Below, piece by piece: positions 1 to 5,576 of a stretch of 5,941 bases of DNA. A model generated the notes under the pieces. It was not told where the DNA came from, ran no database searches, and saw nothing but the letters and a program-made list of their open reading frames with translations. The DNA is from Tiamatella sp964451715 (GTDB taxonomy: Archaea; Thermoproteota; Thermoprotei_A; Sulfolobales; Acidilobaceae), in NCBI GenBank assembly GCA_964451715.1, contig CAYVIZ010000059.1:1-5941 (forward strand). Direction: 5' to 3'. Every line of letters starts with the position of its first letter. The first letter of the stretch is position 1. Position numbers and translations under genes: made by a program.

Positions 1-182
1 TCATCCGCTTTTATCCCTAGGAGCCTAAAGTTGTGCTCGAGTACTGCCGGACTGGTATCGAAGTCGAAGAGTATCCTCCTCCCATCATCGGTGACCACTA
101 GCAGGCTCCAACCCCACTCACTTAGGAATCCAGGGGAGCCGGTGTTATCGTTTACCACGATCAACTCTATACTAGAAGCCAA
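1..182 (-). CDS. Metallo-beta-lactamase-fold hydrolase, N-terminal part (cut by window edge)
   Basis: Sixty codons are visible before the window ends, read from a TTG at 182-180. The product begins MASSIELIVVNDNTGSPGFL and continues with residues 36-57 rich in I-L-F-D-F-D-T-S and V-L-E-H-N-F-R-L-L-G-I. This is the usual first part of a metallo-beta-lactamase-fold protein of the COG1237 type: an opening beta strand with a V-x-N/D-N-T-x-S/P-G motif, a buried strand ending in LFD, a DT-S-P turn, then a helix VLxHNxxxLGI just before the metal-binding HxHxDH loop, which lies outside the window. Family members hydrolyse varied substrates; a role in pterin (DHPS-like) metabolism is known for some, but specificity cannot be read here. 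The TTG start is supported by a GAGGTGA site 10 bases upstream. The gene follows the phosphatase gene by 10 bases on the same strand, so the two are probably co-transcribed. The frame is open to base 1. Confidence 0.8.
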   Translation of the reverse strand, partial: MASSIELIVVNDNTGSPGFLSEWGWSLLVVTDDGRRILFDFDTSPAVLEHNFRLLGIKAD

Positions 183-192
183 GGAAGCGCCT

Positions 193-199
193 TCACCTC
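193..199 (-). promoter_or_regulatory. Shine-Dalgarno site of the metallo-beta-lactamase-fold gene, embedded in the upstream stop
   Basis: Read on the minus strand this is GAGGTGA, matching the anti-SD at the 3' end of archaeal 16S rRNA. Its last three bases are the TGA stop of the phosphatase gene, and the TTG at 182 lies 10 bases further on. It decides the start of the downstream gene and implies translational coupling. Confidence 0.7.
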
Positions 200-1146
200 G
201 TTATAACTGGTTCAAAGACACTATCAATGAATATGAGCACACCCGAGGAGCCGTGGTGATAGGAGCTAGTGAATACCGTTATAACAGAGCCCTCCAAGTC
301 GTCTATCGTGGAGGATCCCAGGATGGAGGCAGCGTTGGATCCTTCAACAAAGCCTCCCTCCCGGGTCCAGATGGAGAAGGCGTCTACTACCTCGTGGCCC
401 CTCAGTATCAGCTTTATTCCGTGACTCTTCATGAAGGAGAGCCAAGCCTTCAGCCCGTAGTAGTATACTCCTTCACCCCTACTGCTGGGGTGGAACCATT
501 CTATATTACCCCTCGGGTCGTTCCAGACGAGCTGCATTAGTATTGGGTGTATACCGTACACCGTGTCCTTGACCGGGCCTGACTCCTCTACAGCTTTGCA
601 CACGTCTTCTATTGATGCTGGTTCTCCCCCTACGCATTCTCTGCAGGGGATTCCTCCGTGGACTAGGAGCATATCATGTGTGGTGGCGATCCAGTCTAGT
701 GTAGTGTAGAAGTCTAGTATAAGCCTCATCAATTCTCTAGCCTCACTATGGGGGATCTTGGAGTAGACCTCGTCCGCGAAACCGTATATAGAATTCATCG
801 ATGCCGACTCATGGTTTCCTCTTAGCAGTATGACTCTGCTGGGCTCGGAGAGCCTTAGTTCTATTAGCCGGGTAATCACCTCTAACCCGTTGGGGCCGCG
901 GTCTACGTAGTCTCCCAGGAAGACTATCTTGTCTGCACCCGACTCGACCCATGCCTCTACAGCTTTTTCGAGGTTGTGGAGGGAGCCGTGGATGTCTCCT
1001 ACTATGACAATCGAGTCCCTGCTTCCTAGGTTCACGCAGCCTCCGGGAGTGTTGAAACGCTCTAGATACGAGTCTAGGAGCACGCGTATACTTCCAGCGT
1101 CTATATTCTGCGTCAAGCCGGGTGCCCCAGTAACGTCGAGTGGCAA
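193..1146 (-). CDS. PPP-family serine/threonine-type metallophosphatase
   Basis: The 317-residue product is a complete phosphoprotein phosphatase of the calcineurin-like (PPP) superfamily, which removes phosphate from Ser/Thr (sometimes Tyr) residues using two metal ions in the cytoplasm. All signature motifs are present in order: GDIHG at 50-54, GDYVDRG at 78-84, GNHE at 110-113, LVHGG at 161-165 and ILRGHEVVDAF at 247-257, with SRG at 222-224 in the usual substrate-binding loop. Metal ligands would be D51, H53, D79, N111, H163 and H251. A CRECVGG stretch at 168-174 gives a CxxC pair just after the HGG motif, which looks lineage-specific. The start is TTG at 1146-1144; no SD is visible, but a TATA-like box lies about 40 bases upstream, implying a short-leader or leaderless transcript. 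It heads a probable operon with the hydrolase gene to its left. Its protein substrates cannot be inferred. Confidence 0.93.
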   Translation of the reverse strand: MPLDVTGAPGLTQNIDAGSIRVLLDSYLERFNTPGGCVNLGSRDSIVIVGDIHGSLHNLEKAVEAWVESGADKIVFLGDYVDRGPNGLEVITRLIELRLSEPSRVILLRGNHESASMNSIYGFADEVYSKIPHSEARELMRLILDFYTTLDWIATTHDMLLVHGGIPCRECVGGEPASIEDVCKAVEESGPVKDTVYGIHPILMQLVWNDPRGNIEWFHPSSRGEGVYYYGLKAWLSFMKSHGIKLILRGHEVVDAFSIWTREGGFVEGSNAASILGSSTIDDLEGSVITVFTSSYHHGSSGVLIFIDSVFEPVITR

Positions 1147-1176
1147 CTGTTATTTCTTAGTGTTGCAGGTCGAAAA

Positions 1177-1190
1177 TATCTATTTATCAA
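1177..1190. promoter_or_regulatory. Shared divergent TATA-like element
   Basis: The 84-base gap between two divergent starts (TTG at 1146, ATG at 1231) contains one AT-rich island, 1173-1189. On the minus strand it reads GATAAATAGATATTTT, with ATAAATAG at 1187-1180 lying 34-41 bases before the TTG. On the plus strand ATATCTATTTAT lies about 43-54 bases before the ATG. One TATA-like island near the midpoint could serve both directions. This is judged by spacing only; no transcription start is known. Confidence 0.5.
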
Positions 1191-1230
1191 CCGGCACAGG
1201 GAATAAACGCTACAGGAGTGCTGATCCACT

Positions 1231-2289
1231 ATGAGGATCGGGTGTCCGAAGAGGCTTGTAAACGGCCCCTGCGGTGGCTTGAGGCCTGACGGTGGATGCG
1301 AGGTAGACGGGAGGCCTTGTCCTTTTCTTGAACTACTAGAGAAGAGGCCTGAGTCCCTAGAGGAGCCTAGGCTTGCTCCCGGCTTCGTGGAGCGGGCTGT
1401 GGATCCTGTTATAAAGCCTTACAGCGGGTTTATGGAGAAGATCACTGGGGGAGGCAAGGCTGTCCTGGCCGAGCTGGAGCCCAGTAGGAGGGGTGTGGGG
1501 TATAAGCTGCTGGAGCAGGCTAAGCCTCTTGTGGGAGTGGTTGACGGGTTCACACTCACTGATAATCCCTTGGGCAGGGTTCAGGCTGACCCTATAGCGG
1601 CTGCGGCCGTTCTAAGGATGGATGGATACAAGGGTGATGTACTCGTCCATGTATCATGTAAGGATAGGAACCGGGCTTCTCTGACGAGCCTAGTCCTCGG
1701 GGCACTATGGGTTGGCGTAAACGGTTTCCTCGCCCTTACAGGGGACTGGCCCGGCTTCATGGCCGGCAGGCATGTGAAGCCCGTGTTCGACCTGGACTCT
1801 CCCCGGCTCCTGTACATGCTTAGACTACTTAGAGACCACGGGGTAGACTATATGGGCGGCAAGATAAAGGATGTCCCCGGCTTCAATGTGGCCGCCGCCT
1901 TGAACCCCTACACTGTATGGGACGTGGAGGTTAGGAGGGCTAGGGCTAAGAGGCGTGCTGGAGCCGAGTTGTTCATCACCCAGCCGGTATTTAGCAAAGA
2001 CCAGGTGGGGAGGGTAGAGGATCTCAGGAGCGATCCGCTCCTAAGGGAGGTGCCGGTGCTGGGTACTGTTATGCTTGTGAGGAACGAGTGGGATAAGGGT
2101 ATAGTGGAGAGGCATTTCGGGGTGAGCCTCGACTGGTCTCCCGGCAGGGTGCTCGACTTGTTGGAGGAAAGTATTGAAACAGTGTTATCGAGCCGGGCCT
2201 TTAATGGTGTCGTGGTAGCGTTTTCGGGTGACTGGAACTACTCCAGCAGCATAGCCAGTCTACTGCGCCGCCTAGCCGGCGGGGGCTAG
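1231..2289 (+). CDS. Methylenetetrahydrofolate reductase-like protein with N-terminal MetV-like cysteine motif
   Basis: The 352-residue product has two parts. Residues 1-35 carry CPK-x4-NGPCGG-x8-CEV-x4-C, with cysteines at 5, 14, 23 and 30; this is the hallmark of MetV / the MTHFR C-terminal-domain family (PF12225) and probably binds a metal. Residues 75-350 resemble the MetF TIM barrel (PF02219): ELEPSRR at 81-87 aligns with the flavoenzyme's EFFPPR strand (E81 in the catalytic Glu position), CKDRNR at 143-148, ALTGDWPG at 168-175 with D172 in the flavin-contacting Asp position, and ITQPVF at 249-254. MetF enzymes reduce methylene-tetrahydrofolate to methyl-tetrahydrofolate. Crenarchaea may use a different pterin carrier, so the true substrate is uncertain. 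The ATG has a modest GGAG site 11-14 bases upstream (1215-1218). The 3' end overlaps the convergent tryptophanase gene by 18 bases. Confidence 0.85.
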   Translation: MRIGCPKRLVNGPCGGLRPDGGCEVDGRPCPFLELLEKRPESLEEPRLAPGFVERAVDPVIKPYSGFMEKITGGGKAVLAELEPSRRGVGYKLLEQAKPLVGVVDGFTLTDNPLGRVQADPIAAAAVLRMDGYKGDVLVHVSCKDRNRASLTSLVLGALWVGVNGFLALTGDWPGFMAGRHVKPVFDLDSPRLLYMLRLLRDHGVDYMGGKIKDVPGFNVAAALNPYTVWDVEVRRARAKRRAGAELFITQPVFSKDQVGRVEDLRSDPLLREVPVLGTVMLVRNEWDKGIVERHFGVSLDWSPGRVLDLLEESIETVLSSRAFNGVVVAFSGDWNYSSSIASLLRRLAGGG

Positions 2290-3648
2290 CTTGGCTAGGA
2301 AGTGCCTTATACCCTTTATGGGCGGCTCCCATACTATCCTGAGACCCCTTACTTTCCCCGCTTCCCTGTTTATCGCCGAGAGGGCCCTGGCAACGTATTC
2401 TAGGTGGGAGACAGTGTATGTCCTCCGGGGTATGGCGAGGCGGAGGAACTCGTTCTCCGGATACACAGTCCTGCCTCCCTCCTCCCTGGCAAAGGCCAGT
2501 GCACCGAGTCCTACTCCTCGAACACCACTTTCCAAGTATAGGTGGGCAGCCAGAGCGTCTGCTGGGAACTCCTCTCTCGGTATATGGGGAAGCATCTCCA
2601 ACGCGTCTACGTAGACGGCATGCCCCCCGTAGGGCTTGACGACCGGGACGCCCTCCTCGTCTAGCCTCTCGTTCAGGTATTTGACCTGGGAGACCCTAGC
2701 CCTCAGGTAGTCCTCGTCTACAGCCTCCCTGAGCCCTACAGCTATAGCGTCTAGATCCCTGCCCGCGAGTCCTCCATAAGTTATGAAGCCCTCCTCCAGG
2801 ACTACCCTTGCGGCCAGCTTGTTGTATAGCTCCTCGTCTCTTGTCGCTATGAAGCCCCCTATATTGGCTAGCCCGTCCTTCTTGGCGCTCATGACCACGT
2901 GGTCCGCGTAGCCCATGATCTCCTCTACTATCCTTCTGACAGGTGTATCCCTGTAATCCGGGTGCCGCTCCTTCACCAAGTAGGCGTTTTCTGCGAATCT
3001 GCTTATATCCAAGACCAGGGGGACACCATGCTTATCTAGTATTCTACGTGTCTCCCTAAGGTTGCCGGGGGAGACCGGGTGGCCTCCCATAGTGTTGTTC
3101 GTGAGGACCATGACTACGAAAGCTACTTCTCCACCGTCCAGCAGCTTCTTAAGACGCTCCACGTCTATGTCTCCCTTGAAGGGATGCATACCCTTATAGT
3201 CGAGCGCCTCAGGTACAGGTAGATCCACGGGTATGGCACCGTTAAACTCTAGGACAGCCTTCCCAGTGTCGAAGTGTGTGTTGGCCACCACTATACGGGC
3301 CGGCCTCCTCTCCTCTAGGAGGGTGGTATAGAGTATTCTCTCGCCCGCCCTTCCCTGGTGGACTGGGAGAACGAAGGGAAACCCTAATACGTCCTCCACG
3401 GACTCCTTGAAGCGGAGCCAGCTATCGGCGCCCGCGTAGGACTCGTCTCCCATCATGAGGGCGGCCCACTGCTCCTTGCTCATCGCCCCTGTCCCGCTGT
3501 CGGTCAATAGGTCTATGAAGACGTCTCTGCTACGTAGCCTGAAAACGTTCCAGTGGGCCTCCTCTAGGAGGCGGAACCTCTCCTCTCTGGAGGGAAGGTT
3601 TATTCTCTCCACGCTTTTAATCCTGTAATACTCTAAGGGTAGTTCCAA
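2272..3648 (-). CDS. tnaA: Tryptophanase (tryptophanase / tyrosine phenol-lyase family PLP enzyme)
   Basis: The 458-residue product is a full-length beta-eliminating lyase (fold-type I PLP enzyme; family length about 455-475). Such enzymes split tryptophan to indole, or tyrosine to phenol, plus pyruvate and ammonia. Visible motifs: FIDLLTDSGTGAMS at 44-57, MMGDESYAG at 65-73 (Y71 catalytic), HQGR at 97-100, D214 and R217 of the PLP pocket, SAKKD at 254-258 with K257 the Schiff-base lysine, and GGLAGRD at 292-298. Overall wording is close to tyrosine phenol-lyase, but three specificity positions are tryptophanase-like: D127 (Asp rather than Thr), L381 (hydrophobic rather than the Arg that binds the phenol ring) and H449 in RHF (His rather than Phe). 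I therefore call tryptophanase, from recalled family sequences. The TTG start has a good SD 8 bases upstream, and an in-frame TAG a little further up leaves no other start. The leader contains unusual inverted repeats. Confidence 0.9.
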   Translation of the reverse strand: MELPLEYYRIKSVERINLPSREERFRLLEEAHWNVFRLRSRDVFIDLLTDSGTGAMSKEQWAALMMGDESYAGADSWLRFKESVEDVLGFPFVLPVHQGRAGERILYTTLLEERRPARIVVANTHFDTGKAVLEFNGAIPVDLPVPEALDYKGMHPFKGDIDVERLKKLLDGGEVAFVVMVLTNNTMGGHPVSPGNLRETRRILDKHGVPLVLDISRFAENAYLVKERHPDYRDTPVRRIVEEIMGYADHVVMSAKKDGLANIGGFIATRDEELYNKLAARVVLEEGFITYGGLAGRDLDAIAVGLREAVDEDYLRARVSQVKYLNERLDEEGVPVVKPYGGHAVYVDALEMLPHIPREEFPADALAAHLYLESGVRGVGLGALAFAREEGGRTVYPENEFLRLAIPRRTYTVSHLEYVARALSAINREAGKVRGLRIVWEPPIKGIRHFLAKLAPAG

Positions 3649-3656
3649 AGGTATTA

Positions 3657-3664
3657 CACCCCTC
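3657..3664 (-). promoter_or_regulatory. Shine-Dalgarno site of the tryptophanase gene
   Basis: On the minus strand this reads GAGGGGTG, 8 bases before the TTG at 3648. It supports that start. Its first four bases (3664-3661) also belong to the closing helix of the predicted fold at 3661-3702, so ribosome access could depend on whether that helix is formed. Confidence 0.65.
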
Positions 3665-3702
3665 TAAATCGGGAGCCCCGTAGAGCCGAGGCGGCTTAGA
3701 GG
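3661..3702 (-). promoter_or_regulatory. Compact three-way-junction fold in the tryptophanase leader, possible cis-regulatory RNA
   Basis: Three nested perfect inverted repeats fill 42 bases. Outer helix: CCTCTA at 3661-3666 with TAGAGG at 3697-3702 (a seventh pair, 3667 with 3696, is possible). Inner hairpin one: CGGG 3670-3673 with CCCG 3677-3680, loop of 3. Inner hairpin two: AGCCG 3684-3688 with CGGCT 3692-3696, loop of 3. The two inner hairpins are joined by 3 bases, and hairpin two abuts the outer helix directly. All 15 pairs are Watson-Crick, so the fold works on either strand. On the minus strand it lies in the presumed tryptophanase leader and hides part of the SD. The pairing is seen directly; a regulatory role is inference. 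It matches no RNA family I can recognise, and it lacks tRNA features. Confidence 0.45.
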
Positions 3703-3715
3703 ATGCCATGAGGGT

Positions 3716-3753
3716 GGATCTGGGCTAGGCTGACCCGTGTAGCCCGGTAATCC
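3716..3753. repeat. Long imperfect inverted repeat (hairpin) in the divergent spacer
   Basis: GGGCTA at 3722-3727 pairs perfectly with TAGCCC at 3740-3745 around a 12-base loop. The stem extends outward through 3721/3746 (G-T wobble on the plus strand, A-C mismatch on the minus), 3720/3747, 3719/3749 and GGA 3716-3718 with TCC 3751-3753, with single-base bulges at 3748 and 3750. If the minus-strand transcript starts about 26 bases from the TATA box, near 3749, the hairpin sits at the very 5' end of the tryptophanase mRNA. It may instead be a protein-binding operator. Confidence 0.45.
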
Positions 3754-3769
3754 CTGTAGTATGTGGGGG

Positions 3770-3786
3770 ATTATATAAATAAACTA
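3770..3786. promoter_or_regulatory. Shared divergent TATA box for the PiT and tryptophanase genes
   Basis: The island ATTATATAAATAAACTA is the only AT-rich stretch in the 143-base spacer. TTATATAA at 3771-3778 is a strong archaeal TATA box and is nearly symmetric, so it could position the polymerase in either direction. In the plus direction the expected start is near 3800, and in the minus direction near 3749. The second estimate gives the tryptophanase mRNA a leader of about 100 bases. These are spacing estimates from the usual 25-27-base offset. Confidence 0.6.
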
Positions 3787-3791
3787 TACAA

Positions 3792-4877
3792 ATGATAAGC
3801 TCGGGGAAACATTTTTCTATACACAAGAACGGACACTGTGTGCCACGGGAACCATTAGTGGCGGCTACTCATCTAAGCCCCGAGCTGCTGACTGGTATAG
3901 GGCTCGCGTTAGCCTTCTATATGGCGTTCAACCTAGGCGGGAACGATGCCGCTAACCCTACCAACATGGTTATAGGATCCGGGGCCCTGTCTCTTAGGAA
4001 GACACTCCTACTGTTCTCGCTATTCGCCTTCCTAGGAGCCTACCTACAGGGCTTCCATGTAATAAAAACACTAGGCAAGGGAGTTGTCAAGGATATAGAT
4101 CCCCTCATGGCTGTGAGCGCCAGCCTAGGAGCCGGGCTGTGGGTTACCACGGCGACGCGGAAGGGGCTTCCAGTATCTACTACACACTCTACCGTAGGCG
4201 CCATACTGGGAGTAGGGTTAGTGAGGGGTCTACTGGCGGGTGAGGCGTCAAAGATAGACTGGAGTGTTGTTGAGAAGGTTGTACTGAGCTGGATAACAAG
4301 CCCCTTGGGCGCTATGGTTCTAGCATTCATATTATACTACGTGTTCTCCGCCCTGGAGAGGATGCTGGGAGCGGAGAAGGGTGTCAAGGCGTTCAAGGTT
4401 ATACTAGTAGCTACCATGGCCTTCGGAGCCTACGCGTTCGGCGCTAACGACGTGGGGAACGCGACCGGTGTATATGTTACGGTAGTATCAAGCGTCTTCG
4501 GCGTGCCGGGAGAGAGCACGCTTAGGCTCCTGGCCTTGCTGGGCGGTGTCGGCATAATGACGGGGGCACTCTTGTGGGGTTACCGGGTGATAATGACCGT
4601 GGGATTCAAGATAACGAGGATGGACTACGTGTCAGGGGCAGCTGCAGAGCTTGCTAACGCCACGAGCGTATACCTGTTCACCCTTATGGGTATGCCCGTA
4701 TCAACTACGCACGCAAGCGTGTCATCAGTTATAGGAATAGGAGTAGCTAAGGAGAAGGGGTTCAAGGGGGTTGAATGGAGGACTGTGGCGATCATAGTGG
4801 CTGGCTGGATTCTAACCCTCCCCATAGCCGCCGGGCTGGCCGGCGGCATATATAGCCTCCTCTCGGCTATAACTTAA
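3792..4877 (+). CDS. PiT-family inorganic phosphate transporter
   Basis: The product is an integral membrane phosphate permease of the PiT/Pho4 family (PF01384), which takes up phosphate or metal-phosphate driven by H+ or Na+. The family's internal inverted duplication is clear: GGNDAANP at 49-56 is echoed by GANDVGN at 217-223, and PVSTTHSTVG at 127-136 by PVSTTHASV at 302-310. About ten hydrophobic segments alternate with short loops. The frame opens at ATG 3792, but this lies only about 14 bases past the TATA box and probably upstream of the transcription start. GTG at 3840 (residue 17) or 3858 (residue 23) are likelier starts, and the latter places about 10 residues before the first membrane helix. 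No SD is evident before any of the three. I give the outermost start as a limit. The DUF47 partner gene follows after 24 bases. Confidence 0.93.
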   Translation: MISSGKHFSIHKNGHCVPREPLVAATHLSPELLTGIGLALAFYMAFNLGGNDAANPTNMVIGSGALSLRKTLLLFSLFAFLGAYLQGFHVIKTLGKGVVKDIDPLMAVSASLGAGLWVTTATRKGLPVSTTHSTVGAILGVGLVRGLLAGEASKIDWSVVEKVVLSWITSPLGAMVLAFILYYVFSALERMLGAEKGVKAFKVILVATMAFGAYAFGANDVGNATGVYVTVVSSVFGVPGESTLRLLALLGGVGIMTGALLWGYRVIMTVGFKITRMDYVSGAAAELANATSVYLFTLMGMPVSTTHASVSSVIGIGVAKEKGFKGVEWRTVAIIVAGWILTLPIAAGLAGGIYSLLSAIT

Positions 4878-4887
4878 ACCCGTGTAT

Positions 4888-4896
4888 GAGGTGGAG
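4888..4896 (+). promoter_or_regulatory. Shine-Dalgarno site of the DUF47/PhoU-like gene
   Basis: GAGGTGGAG in the 24-base gap between the PiT stop and the next gene is the strongest plus-strand SD in the window. Its GAGGTG core ends 8 bases before GTG 4902 and 11 before GTG 4905, favouring 4902. No promoter or terminator is seen in the gap, so the two genes are probably one operon. Confidence 0.65.
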
Positions 4897-4901
4897 AACC
4901 C

Positions 4902-5576
4902 GTGGTGAGCACGTGGACCTGGATAAGCAGGAGGAGGGAAGAAGAGATTCTGGAGATGGAGCTCAAGCATATGAACTACATACTAGACGCTGCTAAGGCC
5001 ACACTCGAGCTTGTACAGAGCTTCAAGCAGAGGAAAAGCAGGGAGGTAGAGGAGAAGTACGCCCAGGTGAAAAAACTGGAACGAGAGGCGGACAACGTTA
5101 AGGACGAGATAATAGCAAACCTGTCAACAGGGACATTCCACCCCATAGACAGGGAGGAACTCCTCAGGGTAACCCTCTCAGCAGACGACATAGCAGCATA
5201 CCTGAACAGTGCAGCGCGTAGAATACTGTTGTTATGCAGGGTAGACGCGGAAATACCGTCGCACCTCATAGAGCCCCTCGAGAAAATAGCAGGGTTAGCC
5301 CTGGAATCTATCAAGCTAATAATAGAGGCTGCAAGCAAGACGAGGAGTGATCCAAAGACTGCTATACAGCTGGCTAAGAAGGTAGAAGAACTAGAGGAGG
5401 AGGCTGACGAGATAAGGAGCAATGCTGAGGAAGACATTATAAAATGGTGCAACGAGAACCCGGGAGAAGGTACATGCATAGCACTCTACAACGTACTAGC
5501 CTCCCTAGAAATGAGCACAGACAAATGCGAGGACACAGCAGATCTGCTACGTAGCATAGCAATACTATCAATATGA
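4902..5576 (+). CDS. DUF47 (PhoU-like) phosphate-transport accessory protein
   Basis: The 224-residue product fits the DUF47/PhoU_div family (PF01865, usually about 205-225 residues): a soluble, almost all-helical cytoplasmic protein made of long amphipathic, coiled-coil-like helices and commonly encoded next to PiT transporters, whose activity it is thought to modulate. Acidic E/D-x(2-3)-D motifs of the kind that bind metal clusters in PhoU proteins recur: LEREADNVKDEI at 59-70, SADDIAAYLN at 93-102, EEEADEIRSNAEEDI at 165-179 and STDKCEDTADLL at 205-216. The pattern is roughly two similar three-helix halves. The GTG start is fixed by the SD at 4888-4896. Gene order PiT-DUF47 is a well-known pairing and strengthens both calls. 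Its stop codon shares bases with the ATG of the next, compositionally foreign gene. Confidence 0.9.
   Translation: MVSTWTWISRRREEEILEMELKHMNYILDAAKATLELVQSFKQRKSREVEEKYAQVKKLEREADNVKDEIIANLSTGTFHPIDREELLRVTLSADDIAAYLNSAARRILLLCRVDAEIPSHLIEPLEKIAGLALESIKLIIEAASKTRSDPKTAIQLAKKVEELEEEADEIRSNAEEDIIKWCNENPGEGTCIALYNVLASLEMSTDKCEDTADLLRSIAILSI

Noticed and set aside
31..540. A 169-codon plus-strand frame
   Set aside because: It lies wholly antisense to the hydrolase and phosphatase genes, both with clear family motifs, and its translation is low-complexity and recognisable as nothing.
3620..3709. A roughly 30-codon minus-strand frame from ATG 3709 overlapping the tryptophanase start, considered as a TnaC-like leader peptide
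   Set aside because: It has no Trp codon and no SD, and its extent is explained by the inverted-repeat bases.
3661..3760. A tRNA or C/D-box guide RNA in the divergent spacer
   Set aside because: There is no T-loop GTTCRANNC motif, no cloverleaf with an anticodon, and no properly spaced C (RTGATGA) and D (CTGA) boxes; only a lone CTGA is present.
4976..5479. A 167-codon minus-strand frame
   Set aside because: It is the serine/leucine-rich antisense of the DUF47 gene's acidic helices and has no SD or family pattern. The shorter antisense frames over the PiT, MTHFR-like and tryptophanase genes fail for the same reason.
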